Assembly (NCBI GenBank): GCA_916048095.2
Contig: OU696585.1
Location: 3,404,145-3,468,144 of the forward strand
Reading direction: 5' to 3'
DNA from: Sacculina carcini
Lineage: Eukaryota; Arthropoda; Thecostraca; Sacculinidae
DNA length: 64,000 bases
This document shows positions 35,390 to 45,361 of this stretch, piece by piece. The notes beneath the pieces are model-generated. The model made no database searches, was not told the DNA's origin, and saw nothing but the letters and a program-made list of their open reading frames with translations. A program made the position numbers and the translations under genes. How positions within the stretch are numbered: position 1 is the first letter of the stretch; each line of letters begins with the position of its first letter.

Positions 35390-37145
35390 GCTAGTAAGTG
35401 TGTATCAGTGTGTATGTGTGTGTGTGCGTATGTGTGTGTGTGTGCATGTATGTGTGTGTGTGTGCGCGTCAGTGATCAGTGTCAGTGTCAGTGCCACTGT
35501 TAGTGTGTCAGTGTTAGTGGATCAGTGTTAGTGTGTCAGTGTTAGTGTGTCAGTGTTAGTGTGTCAGTGTTAGTGTGTCAGTGTTAGTGTGTCAGTGTTA
35601 GTGTTAGTGTGTCAGTGTTAGTGTGTCAATGTCAGTGCTAGTGTTAGTGTGTCAGTGTTAGTGTGTCAGTGTTAGTGTGTCAGTGTTAGTTTGTCAGTGT
35701 TAGTGTGTCAGTGTTAGTGTGTCAGTGTTAGTGTTAGTGTGTCAGTGTTAGTGTGTCAATGTCAGTGCTAGTGTTAGTGTGTCAGTGTTAGTGTGTCAGT
35801 GTTAGTGTGTCAGTGTTAGTGTGTCAATGTCAGTGCTAGTGTTAGTGTGTCAGTGTTAGTGTGTCAGTGTTAGTGTGTCAGTGTTAGTGTGTCAGTGTTA
35901 GTGTGTCAATGTCAGTGCTAGTGTTAGTGTGTCAGTGTGTCAGTGCTAGTGTTAGTGTGTCAGTGCTAGTGTGTCAGTGTTAGTGTGTCAGTGTTAGTGT
36001 GTCAGTGTTAGTGTGTCAGTGTTAGTGTGTCAATGTCAGTGTATCAGTGTCAGTGGGTCAGTGTGTCAGTGTTAGTGTGTCAGTGTTAGTGTGTCAGTGT
36101 TAGTGTGTCAGTGTTAGTGTGTCAATGTCAGTGTGTCAGTGTCAGTGGGTCAGTGTGTCAGTGTTAGTGTGTCAGTGTTAGTGTGTTAGTGTTAGTGTGT
36201 TAGTGTTAGTGTGTCAGTGTTAGTGTGTCAATGTGTCAGTGTTAGTGTGTCAGTGTTAGTGTGTCAGTGTTAGTGTGTCAGTGTGTCAGTGTTAGTGTGT
36301 CAATGTCAGTGTGTCAGTGTCAGTGGGTCAGTGTGTCAGTGTTAGTGTGTCAGTGTTAGTGTGTCAGTGTTAGTGTGTCAGTGTTAGTGTGTCAGTGTTA
36401 GTGTGTCAGTGTCAGTGTGTCAGTGTTAGTGTGTCAGTGTTAGTGTGTCAGTGTTAGTGTGTTAATGTTAGTGTGTCAATGTGTCAGTGTTAGTGTGTCA
36501 GTGTGTCAGTGTTAGTGTGTCAATGTCAGTGTGTCAGTGTCAGTGGGTCAGTGTGTCAGTGTTAGTGTGTCAGTGTTAGTGTGTCAGTGTTAGTGTGTCA
36601 GTGTTAGTGTGTCAATGTCAGTGTGTCAGTGTCAGTGGGTCAGTGTGTCAGTGTTAGTGTGTCAGTGTTAGTGTGTTAGTGTTAGTGTGTTAGTGTTAGT
36701 GTGTCAGTGTTAGTGTGTCAATGTGTCAGTGTGTCAGTGTTAGTGTGTCAGTGTGTCAGTGTTAGTGTGTCAATGTCAGTGTGTCAGTGTCAGTGGGTCA
36801 GTGTGTCAGTGTTAGTGTGTCAGTGTTAGTGTGTTAGTGTTAGTGTGTTAGTGTTAGTGTGTCAGTGTTAGTGTGTCAGTGTTAGTGTGTCAGTGTGTCA
36901 GTGTTAGTGTGTCAATGTCAGTGTGTCAGTGTCAGTGGGTCAGTGTGTCAGTGTTAGTGTGTCAGTGTTAGTGTGTCAGTGTTAGTGTGTCAGTGTTAGT
37001 GTGTCAGTGTTAATGTCAGTGTTAGTGTGTCAGTGTTAGTGTGTCAGTGTTAGTGTGTCAGTGTTAGTGTGTCAGTGTTAGTGTGTCAGTGTTAGTGTGT
37101 CAGTGTTAGTGTGTCAGTGTTAATGTCAGTGTTAGTGTGTCAGTG
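35390..37145. repeat. 14 bp minisatellite (gtgtcagtgttagt)n
   Basis: About 1.7 kb of tandem 'gtgtcagtgttagt' units, of the order of 110-120 copies. Variants such as 'gtcaatgtcagtgctagt' and 'gtcagtgggtca' recur in a higher-order pattern. It lies in a presumed dsh intron. Confidence 0.95.
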
Positions 37146-37159
37146 ATCAGTGATACAGC

Positions 37160-37407
37160 ACACAGCTGACACGTACAGTTGGCCACGTTGAGGCGAGAGC
37201 CGCCGCAGTAGACACCAGTCGCCAACACCGCCGCTGAGCCGGCCTGATCCAGAGCAAAGTCAGCACTGCTGGTGTTGGTGGCCGCCACGAGAGAGCCGGG
37301 TGGGGGAGGGGGAGGAGGTGGTGGGGGAGCGGCGCATTCATACAACTCGTGTGTCAATGTGTTGTGTGTGTTGGAGCCCCCCGTCACACCAGCACCACCA
37401 CTGCCAC
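37160..37407 (-). CDS. Possible additional dishevelled exon
   Basis: On the minus strand an acceptor (gtgtgacgctcag) is followed in phase 1 by an open frame of about 80 codons: Gly-rich GGSGGAGV, then a run of ten prolines, then an Ala/Ser-rich segment and several Cys. Its first bases (GTGGCAGTGG) resemble the start of the dsh terminal exon (GTGGCAGCAG). The phase fits the exon at 38780-39028. The 3' end and donor are not clear because the 14 bp minisatellite begins there, so the lower coordinate is approximate. There is no clear homology to a known dsh segment. It could be an alternative exon or a chance frame. Confidence 0.35.
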
Positions 37408-37489
37408 CTGAGCGTCACACACACACACATTAAATACAAATAAAACCTAGATAAAAATAAATACTTTAACGTATTAATAGTTCAGTGTA

Positions 37490-38775
37490 TGAGTAGTTCA
37501 ATATATCAGTGGTTCAATGTATCAATGGTTCAATGTATCAGTAGTTCAATGTATCAATAGTTATATGTATCAATAGTTCAATGTATCAGTAGTTCAATGT
37601 ATCAATAGTTCAATATATCAGTAGTTAAATGTATCAGTAGTCCAATGAATCAGTAGTTCAATGTATCAATAGTAAAATGTATCAGTGGTTCAATGTATCA
37701 ACAGTTCAATGTATCAATAGTTCAATGTATCAATAATTCAATGTATCATTAGTTCAATGTATCAATAGTTCAATGTATCAATAGTTCTATGTATCAATAG
37801 TTAAATGTATTAGTGGTTCAATGTATTAGTGGTTCAATTTATCAATAGTTCAATGTATCAATAGTTCAATGCATCAATAGTTCAATGTATTAGTGGTTCA
37901 ATGCATCAATAGTTCAATGTATCAATAGTTCAATGTATCAATAGTTATATGTATCAATAGTTTAATGTATCAGTAGTTCAATGTATAAGTAGTTCAATGT
38001 ATCGGTAGTTCAATGTATCAATAGCGCAATGTATCAATAGTTCAATGTCTCAATAGTTCAATGTCTCAATAGTTCAATGTATCAATAGTTCAATGTATCA
38101 ATAGTTATATGTATCAATAGTTTAATGTATCAGTAGTTCAATGTATCAATAGTCCAATGAATCAGTAGTTCAATGTATCAATAGTAAAATGTATCAGTGG
38201 TTCAATGTATCAATAGTTCAATGTATCAATAGTTCAATGTATCAATAGTTCAATGTATCAATAGTTCAATTTATCAATAATTCAATGTATCAATAGTTAT
38301 ATGTATCAATAGTTTAATGTATTAAAGTTCAATGTATCAGTAGTTGAATGTATCAGTAGTTCAATGTATCAATAACTCAATGTATCAATAGTTCAATGCA
38401 TCAATAGTTCAATGTATTAGTGGTTCAATGCATCAATAGTTCAATGTATCAATAGTTCAATGTATCAATAGTTATATGTATCAATAGTTTAATGTATCAG
38501 TAGTTCAATGTATAAGTAGTTCAATGTATCGGTAGTTCAATGTATCAATAGTTCAATGTATCAATAGTTCAATGTATCAATAGCGCAATGTATCAATAGT
38601 TCAATGTCTCAATAGTTCAATGTCTCAATAGTTCAATGTATCAATAGCGCAATGTATCAATAGTTCAATGTCTCAATAGTTCAATGTATCAATAGTTCAA
38701 TGTATCACTAGTTCAATGTATCAATAGTTCAATGTCTCAATAGTTCAATGTCTCAATAGCGCAATGTATCAGTAG
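37490..38775. repeat. 16 bp minisatellite (aatgtatcaatagttc)n
   Basis: About 1.29 kb of tandem 'aatgtatcaatagttc' units, roughly 80 copies. Common variants are 'aatgtatcagtagttc' and 'tatatgtatcaatagtt'. There are larger internal duplications, for example the blocks with 'gtatcggtagttc' at about 38000 and 38527. It ends within a few bases of the donor site of the dsh exon at 38780. Confidence 0.95.
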
Positions 38776-38779
38776 TTAC

Positions 38780-39028
38780 CTGTTACAGTAGTCAGTGCCG
38801 AAGTAGTTTGTTCCGCCGGCGGTGGCGCGGCGCTGGTTGAAGTCGTGCTAGCAGTCGTTGGTCGCTGCAGATCGCCAAACACATAGTAGCACTGCTCGGA
38901 GAAACTGTGCTTGTTCACTGTGTGCCGGATGAAGCCGGCGCGCAGCAGGTGACACGTGTACTTGCGAGCCTCGCGTCGCTCACTGAAACCGCCCACGTGT
39001 GAGTACAGCCAGTCGACCACGTCGCTAC
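38780..39028 (-). CDS. Dishevelled exon: C-terminal part of DEP domain
   Basis: 249 bp exon on the minus strand, acceptor gcgtgcag, donor 'cag/gtaact', phase 1 at both ends. The translation begins [12 protein letters not shown] and continues through [21 protein letters not shown] and [12 protein letters not shown]. These are hallmark blocks of the Dishevelled DEP domain, which binds membrane lipids and Frizzled in Wnt signalling. After the DEP domain comes a Thr/Ser/Pro-rich stretch. The N-terminal residue completes the split Gly codon of the exon at 39535-39663, restoring the family order FIG-SDVV. Identification is strong. Confidence 0.93.
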
Positions 39029-39119
39029 CTGCACGCCACAACAAGAAAACACCAAACACATACACAATGTGTGTATAATTGTGTGAGTGTGTGTATATGT
39101 ACTTTTGTATGTTACAAGG

Positions 39120-39190
39120 TATAAGCTAGGCATAAGGTATAAGGTGGTATAAGGTATAAGGGTTAAGGTATAAGCTATACCTTATCCCTT
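39120..39190. repeat. Short repeats of aaggtata(agg) with small inverted repeat
   Basis: Several 'ataaggtataagg' repeats run into 'aaggtataagctatacctta', which has 7 bp inverted arms. It lies in a short dsh intron. No function is recognised. Confidence 0.6.
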
Positions 39191-39239
39191 ATCCTCACAG
39201 ACACAGATACATAGAAACACACACACACACACACACACT

Positions 39240-39490
39240 CACACACACTCACAAACATAAACACAGACATACAGAGAGAGAGAGGGAGGGAGACACGCAC
39301 ACCTAGAGACACACACACACTCACACACATAAACACAGACATACAGAGAGAGAGAGGGAGGGAGACACGCACACCTAGAGACACACACACACTCACACAC
39401 ATAAACACAGACAAACAGAGAGAGAGAGGGAGGGAGACACGCACACCTAGAGACACACACACACTCACACACTCACACACATAAACACAC
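39240..39490. repeat. 72 bp tandem repeat, about three copies
   Basis: The unit contains 'ggagacacgcacacctagag'. The 'acacctagag' marks fall at 39299, 39371 and 39443, a period of 72 bp. CA-rich, within the dsh intron between the two DEP exons. Confidence 0.9.
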
Positions 39491-39534
39491 AGAGAGATGG
39501 AGAGGGAGACACACATACACAGTGGTTGACTGAC

Positions 39535-39663
39535 CAATGAACGCGTTGGCGATGGTGATTTTCAGCCACATACGGTCCCGTACTTCCAGCCCACTGCCGA
39601 CTGCAGCCATTGCACGAACCACCGCCAACATGCCCGACTCTACTGTTAATGGCTCATCTGCGC
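39535..39663 (-). CDS. Dishevelled exon: N-terminal part of DEP domain
   Basis: 129 bp exon on the minus strand, acceptor 'gtgtgtgtgcag', donor 'ttcattg/gtcagt', phase 1 to phase 1. The translation reads [11 protein letters not shown], then AVVRAM and [20 protein letters not shown]. The last block is nearly invariant in Dishevelled proteins and opens the DEP domain. Only a 506 bp intron separates it from the next exon. Upstream on the minus strand the next exon found is at 53543-53623, so the intron in between is about 13.9 kb and holds chimera copy 3. Confidence 0.93.
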
Positions 39664-40105
39664 CTGCACACACACATACAGGATTGATAAGGCAAGAAAA
39701 AAGAAGGGGGTAAGGTGAGAAGCTCCTAAAATCAGGATGCAAAAGATATAAGAAGTACGGTTTTCAATTAAAACCTGGATGACAAATTACACAGGACTAT
39801 CGTAGAGGCCAGAAACATATGGCTGAGTTTAACCCATTAATCGGCCACGATAAAATTAATGAAGTTATCTCATTAATGAAGTTATCAGAGTGTTGCTTCG
39901 GCTGTGTTAGCGAGTGGACGTTCATTTTTGTGATCCTAAATATTTGACAGTTTTCAGGGTAATTTTAACAGTTTTCTAGGGTTGTTTTGCTCCAAATTAT
40001 TTTAGAGAGTGTGCACGTCATTTGGTGTTCGTCGGTGCATTCAGAATTGTCATCCCTGGTGCTGTAGAGGCAGGAAAAGTGTGATTTTTTCGCAAGTTTT
40101 GTTGT

Positions 40106-41436
40106 ATTTCGGGCGATTTTGAATGAAATACTATCCATCTTTCATCAGGTGTCCCTCAGGGATCTATTCTTGGTCCGATACTCTTTAACCTTCACATGTC
40201 CTCCCTCTGTCCTATCCTTCGTAAGTATTCTATCTCATTTCATATCTACGCTGATGACATTCAGTTATATATCCCTCTTCCTTTTCCTTCTCCGTCTTTT
40301 CTCTCTGAAATCCTATCCACCATCTCTTCTTGGGCGTCGTCCCATCACCTTCTCCTCAACTCGTCCAAGTCTGAGTTTCTGGCTCTTCATCCTCCTCGTA
40401 TTCTTCCTCCTCGCTTACCTCTTATCCCATCATCGACAGTTCGCAATCTCGGAGTTATTTTTGACTCATCTCTCTCTTCCTCCGACAACATCCTCTCTGT
40501 CGCCCGCACTTGTCGTCTTATCTTGAGATCCCTCTATCCTATACGCTCATATCTCGACAGACCTTACGCAATCAAACTTATTCACTCTCATGTATTCTCT
40601 AGACTTGACTATTGTAATTCTTTGTACATCCATGCTCCTCGTCGTTCTCTTAAAATCCTACAACGCGTTATTAATCAATCTTGTCGTTTTGTCCTTCATC
40701 CTGTTCCTTGTCGTCACACTTCTCAATTTCTTTTTCAATTTCGCTGGCTCCCTATTATTCCACGTATTCACTTTCGCCTGTGCTGTCTGATATATAAGCT
40801 TCTCTACGATCCTCATCAGCCATCCTATCTCCGCCTTCTCCTCACTCCTTGCCTCACTCCTTCCCGAATTCCTCTTCCCCTTGTATACCCTCGTGCTGTA
40901 AATGAATCTCCTTGGTCCTCCAAATCATTCTTTTTTTCCGCTCCTCGCCTTTACAATTCCATCCCAGTTCACATTACTTCTTCTCTTTCCTACAATTCTT
41001 TCCGCTCTAAGCTCTCCAAACACTTTTTTGACCTCTCTTTTGACCCAGTCTCCCACACTCTCACACCTTTTGCATCACTATAACATGTTAATTTAGCCTG
41101 CTCATACTCGTATTCCTTCTCTCATTTGCATGCTTACTTTATCTACGCTATGACTATATTCTCCCGAGTTGTGTTTGCTGTGTTGTGTTGTCATAATGTT
41201 TCAGTCGTGTTGTCTTGTCCGTAATGTCCGTCTGCTTTGTATGTTTTGCCCATATTTTGTCTCTATATTTATTGTCATTTATTGCATATTTGTAGTTTAC
41301 TTCTTTTGCATCTGTCCTGTTATTGGTATTCCGTGTTCCCAACTGTTATAATCGTGTCGCGCCCGAGCCCTTCGGTGCGCTATAACAAATACATGTTGTT
41401 GTTGTTGTTATTTCGGGCGATTTTGAATGAAATACT
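40106..41436 (+). mobile_element. 5'-truncated LINE with 27 bp target-site duplications
   Basis: The element occupies 40133-41409. It is flanked by a perfect 27 bp direct repeat beginning 'atttcgggcgattttgaa' (40106-40132 and 41410-41436), the mark of target-primed reverse transcription. It ends in 'gcgctataacaaatacatgttgttgttgttgtt', a tail also seen in the LINE at 33857-34420. Confidence 0.95.
40133..41083 (+). CDS. LINE reverse transcriptase C-terminal half (5'-truncated ORF)
   Basis: The frame is open from the truncation point at 40133. It starts with SSGVPQGSILGPILFNLHM, followed by the catalytic block IYADDIQLY, the thumb region (SSKSEFLAL, NLGVIFDSSL) and the L2/CR1-type C-terminus (RLDYCNSLY, WLPIIPRIHFRLCCLIYK, ESPWSSKSF, APRLYNSIP). 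It ends with a stop at 41081-41083. The endonuclease and fingers of the RT were lost at insertion by 5' truncation, so it has no start codon and cannot be a working gene. The undamaged frame indicates a recent insertion. Confidence 0.88.
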   Translation: MHLSSGVPQGSILGPILFNLHMSSLCPILRKYSISFHIYADDIQLYIPLPFPSPSFLSEILSTISSWASSHHLLLNSSKSEFLALHPPRILPPRLPLIPSSTVRNLGVIFDSSLSSSDNILSVARTCRLILRSLYPIRSYLDRPYAIKLIHSHVFSRLDYCNSLYIHAPRRSLKILQRVINQSCRFVLHPVPCRHTSQFLFQFRWLPIIPRIHFRLCCLIYKLLYDPHQPSYLRLLLTPCLTPSRIPLPLVYPRAVNESPWSSKSFFFSAPRLYNSIPVHITSSLSYNSFRSKLSKHFFDLSFDPVSHTLTPFASL

Positions 41437-41524
41437 TTTCTCGGCTAAAACTTCTGCGCAAAAAACGTGTTTTCATCCGATAAGCAACCCGCGAAACGAA
41501 CAATGTTTTTAGACTATTTTATAT

Positions 41525-41716
41525 TCTTCTCAACTTCACCACTTCAGTCTACCGCTTCCACTTCAGTCTACCACTTCAGTCACTTCAGTATACCGCTTCC
41601 ACTTCAGTCTACCACTTCAGTCACTTCAGTCTACCGCTTCCACCTCAGTCTACCACTTCAGTCACTTCAGTCTACCGCTTCCACCTCAGTCTACCACTTC
41701 AGTCACTTCAGTGTTG
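41525..41716. repeat. Tandem repeat of cttcagtctaccgcttccac/cacttcagtcacttcagt
   Basis: The phrases 'cttcagtctaccgcttccac' and 'ctcagtctaccacttcagtca' alternate with a period of about 42 bp across some 190 bp. It lies just before the LINE remnant at 41800-44870 and could be the repeated 5' UTR/promoter of that element. Confidence 0.7.
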
Positions 41717-41799
41717 TAGCGGCGCCAATGGCAGCACGCACCACAGTGGTTTGTGTGTGTTTGTCCGTGTGTTTGTGATTGGAACAGTGATTACCGTGG

Positions 41800-44700
41800 T
41801 TTTTGTACTTATCAAGTGCTTGTGCTGTGCTTTTCGTCTGTCTTTTTAATTGTTTTTTATTTACTATGGATTTTATGACATGGATTTTATCTACGTTTTA
41901 TGCCATCAAAGTCGACACCACCGCATTCGTCGCCGTCGAGCCCGCAGAGGCAAGAGAGCTAATTATCGAGGATGTCGGGCTGGTTCTTACAGACGTATCC
42001 ATGTGCACGACGGTTTCAGACCACCACGCAGAACTTCTCGTGCAGTCAACCACGGCGTGCTGATACATGTGAGTCGCACATTTTTTTCTTGCGATGGAAG
42101 TGCGGCTGGTGGTTCGTCTCGGAAAGAAGAAAGAGCAAGATACCGCAACATTCGTGTCATGCACGTGAACGCAGTCAGCACTACCCAAGATAGATGAAAT
42201 AAATCTCCTGGTTAGTGAAAAACGCATAGACATTCTCTGCATATCCGAGAGTTGGTTCAAGTCCTCGCTATCCAACAAATTCATTATAGTTCCTGGCTAC
42301 CAGTGTGGCGATGTGACAGGACAAAAGGCAGAGGAGGCGGAGTCGCTATTCTGTGTCGTACTGAACTGAAGGTCAACAAATTTGACATTGTGAGTGACTG
42401 TGATACTATAGAGGCACTATTCTTGACAGTGAAAAAAAACGCTGTGATGCCGTCACCGTAAGTGTAATATACAGGTCACCGAACTCGCCTGTCACAGCTA
42501 GCTTGAAGTGCATGAACACATTATTTCAGTCGGCGCTAGCAGTACCTCAGCCGCTCATACTGACTGGCGATATGAACTTCAATCTACTGAATGACACGTT
42601 ATCCTAGCGTTTCGTCACATTACTACATGATTTCAACATGAAACAGCTGATCAGTAAACCCACACATCTGCTGCCCACTGAATCCTTGCTCGATGTTATC
42701 ATGACTAGCATCGAAGATGACAGGGTGCACGACGTGGCTGTGCACGACGAGCCTCTTGCCGATCATCTGCCAATATCACCCTCGTTTGATATTGGCAAGA
42801 TTGAATGCCGCCGTCGACGAATCACTTTCCGCCCTTGGCGCACAGCTAATTGGGACCTGATGTGTGTGAATCTGCTGTGGTCAGAATGGTCTCGATTTGA
42901 ACAAATGACCAATGTCGACGAAATGTTGAGCGAATTCACAAAAAAATGGAACGTGTGTGTCGACCTAGTGTATCCAATGAAAACCGTTTTAGTCAGAAAG
43001 ACTCCTAAACCATGGATCAGAGATGGCTCTATCGCAAAATCAACGCGAAAAATAATCTGTATTGGCACTGGCGGAGAACAAAGGACCCCGCTAAACTTGC
43101 CGAGTTTCGAAAGATGAGAAACTTGGTAAAAGCTGAGATCGAGGCAAAGCGACTGAGTTATCTCACGCAACAAATGCAACGAGGCACACAAGAATTCTGG
43201 GCAGGCTTGTGGCGTTTAATTGTCATCGGGAAAAACGACCAGTCCTGCCAACCAAAAATTACAGAATCGGCGGAGACAGCAGATATGTTCAACTCATTCT
43301 ACTCCAGCGTCACTCGGTCTATTGCAGACGAGCTCGACAATTTTCCAACATCTAGACGCGTTGAGATTAGACCAGTATCGGTCGTTTCGGATGATTTTTC
43401 TCTACAACACATCACCTTGCCTAAATTGTCAAATCACTTGAACTCCATCAAGTCAAAGTCGTCCATTGGAACAGACGGTATACCTCTTTTTGCCATCAAA
43501 AAATGTTTCCCTGTGATAGGACTCTAAGAACTATAATCATCGCTAAATTAGGCAATCACACAACTGGCAACTTGAGGATGTAAGGCGGAGATGGTGAAGT
43601 GAATTTTGGGAGTGGTGATTCGTTTTTTTGGGAGCAACGTGTGTGGCAATCAACTGGGCAGTCAATTGAGTCAGATCGAGTCATATTCACGGGGAATTCA
43701 ACTCTGGAGATTCAGCAGTCGTTCCTCAAATTCAATCGTCAAGTTTCATCATCGTCAATCAAATCGTTCGAGCACTCAAATGTTCAAATAAGGTTGATCG
43801 AGGAAACTCCGTAGAACAACTATTTCTACAAAGACACAGGCTACAGAGAAAATATTTCAGGTTAGTCCACAGTTCTCACAAGGACCATACCTGCTCAAGA
43901 TCGTGAATTGTTCTCTCCGAACATCGATATTTCCATCTGACTGGAAGTCAGCTGTTCTGGTCCCGCTGCCTAAGTCAGGGGATACCTCAAAGCCCGAGAA
44001 CACTCGACCAATATCAATTCTGTGTGGTCTGAGCAAGGTGCTTGAGCGAGCAGTCAGTGAGCAGCTCAGTGACTACCTGCGGCGATGCAACATAATATTC
44101 GCAGACCAGTTCGCTTACCGTAAAGGGTGTTCATGCGAAGACTTGCTCCTGGTGCTCTCCGACTATATATCACGGGCAATGGACTGAAAACAACTAGCCA
44201 TAATAGCTTCACTTGATGTCAGTACGGCATTTGACTGTGTGCATAGAGAAAATATCTGCCGTAGATTGGAGTGGTGCGGAGTTGAGTCTTCCTGGTTCAA
44301 CAGTTATCTGAGCAAACAGACACAAATTGTGCGCGGCGGAACTGTCACACTCCCAATAGAATATGGCGTTCCTCAAGGCTCTGTTCTCGGCCCGCTGTTA
44401 TACTTGGTAGCTGTCAACGACCTGATGTGCCACATACCATACGGTCGAATGTTCGCGTACGCCGACGATATTCAACTAGTCATCACTTCACCTCAGGAAC
44501 AACTTTCGACCAATGGAATCTACGAGGCGGAACGTCAGTTGGAGATTAGTTTGCGAGCTGCTACACACTGGTACAATGCAAACGGGCTCAAGATAAACGC
44601 CAAAAAGACAAAAATTATGGTATGCGGCACGCAATCGTCGCTCTCAAACTTGCCTCTATGCGCCAGACTCAACAAAGTCACCGAAATGAAAGTATTGGGC

Positions 44701-44870
44701 GCCATTGTTTATGAGACTCTCAGTTCGAGCGCGCACGTGTCACACGTCGTCAGATGCTGCAGTGCTGTGCTGGTCACAATCGCCAAACTGAGAAAAACGC
44801 TCAGCACGCCGATCGTCAAATCCCTGGTGGCTTCCTACGTTTTCTCTAGGCTGCGATATTGTCTAATACA
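41800..44870 (+). pseudogene. Degenerate non-LTR retrotransposon (endonuclease + RT)
   Basis: Pieces of an EN/RT ORF lie in order on the + strand. IRVMHVNAVS and RIDILCISESWF begin the endonuclease near 42150-42260. RGGGVAILCRTELKV follows at about 42325-42380, then PTHLLPTESLLDVI (42656 on), a linker, TRPISILCGLSKVLERA (about 44005), ADQFAYRKGCSC, GVPQGSVLGPLLY and FAYADDIQLV (YADD at 44458-44469). The ORF is broken by frameshifts in the EN part, a stop at about 42604, a 358 bp insertion at 43523-43880, and a TGA at 44185-44187. It ends abruptly near 44868 in TA-rich DNA that leads into chimera copy 3. It is a family distinct from the 54569 element. Confidence 0.8.
43523..43880. mobile_element. 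358 bp MITE-like insertion in LINE
   Basis: Flanked by a 5 bp direct repeat AGGAC (43518-43522 and 43881-43885). The ends are imperfect inverted repeats: tctaagaactata at the start, and tccacagttctcaca at the end, whose complement starts tgtgagaactgtgga. If the insert plus one AGGAC is ignored, the RT frame of the host LINE continues across the site. It has no coding capacity. The superfamily is not recognised. Confidence 0.65.
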
Positions 44871-44880
44871 CTTGTCAATA

Positions 44881-44901
44881 TATATATAACTATAACACTT
44901 G

Positions 44902-44943
<42 letters not shown>
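44881..44943. repeat. (TA)n microsatellite at left border of chimera copy 3
   Basis: A TA run between the broken LINE and the conserved 5' flank, equivalent to those at 779-813 and 21165-21225. Confidence 0.85.
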
Positions 44944-44948
<5 letters not shown>

Positions 44949-45361
44949 CCGAAAACTTTGAAACAAACCTTTCTATATATGATTAATTTTACCCGGATTA
45001 TTCTAACCTCAAGTACCTATTAGTTATTTTTCACGAGATTTCATTGGGGATATTTCTACGAAATAAATAGTTTTTTATGTATTGAACAAAAAACAGCAAA
45101 ATCTGGGTTTTGTGAGTAACAGGTTCTCCTGAAAACTGTGAAACAAATATTTTTATATAATTAATTTGACCGAATTATTTTAACCTCAAGTGCCCATTAC
45201 CTGTTTTCCACGAGTTTTCACTGGGAATTATATTTACGAGATAGCGAGTATAGTAGTTGTGGTTGACGCAGTCATTCCTGAACTGAATTGCGGTAGTGAA
45301 GCATCGTTTTCACACACTGTCAATTTTGATCTAGCGTCGAAGGTGAATACCTGAAGACACC
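44944..45361 (+). promoter_or_regulatory. Conserved 5' flank (presumed promoter/5'UTR) of chimera copy 3
   Basis: Matches 814-1227 and 21226-21639, ending in the same gaagacaccATG context. The satellite flank found before copies 1 and 2 is absent here. A promoter role is inferred only. Confidence 0.4.

Noticed and set aside
35390-38775. CRISPR-like arrays
   Set aside because: Units are contiguous 14 bp and 16 bp minisatellites without unique spacers, in a eukaryotic intron.
40119-40526. 135-codon plus frame overlapping the LINE
   Set aside because: It is an alternative frame of the RT ORF at 40133-41083, Leu/Ser/Phe-rich because of the T/C-rich strand.
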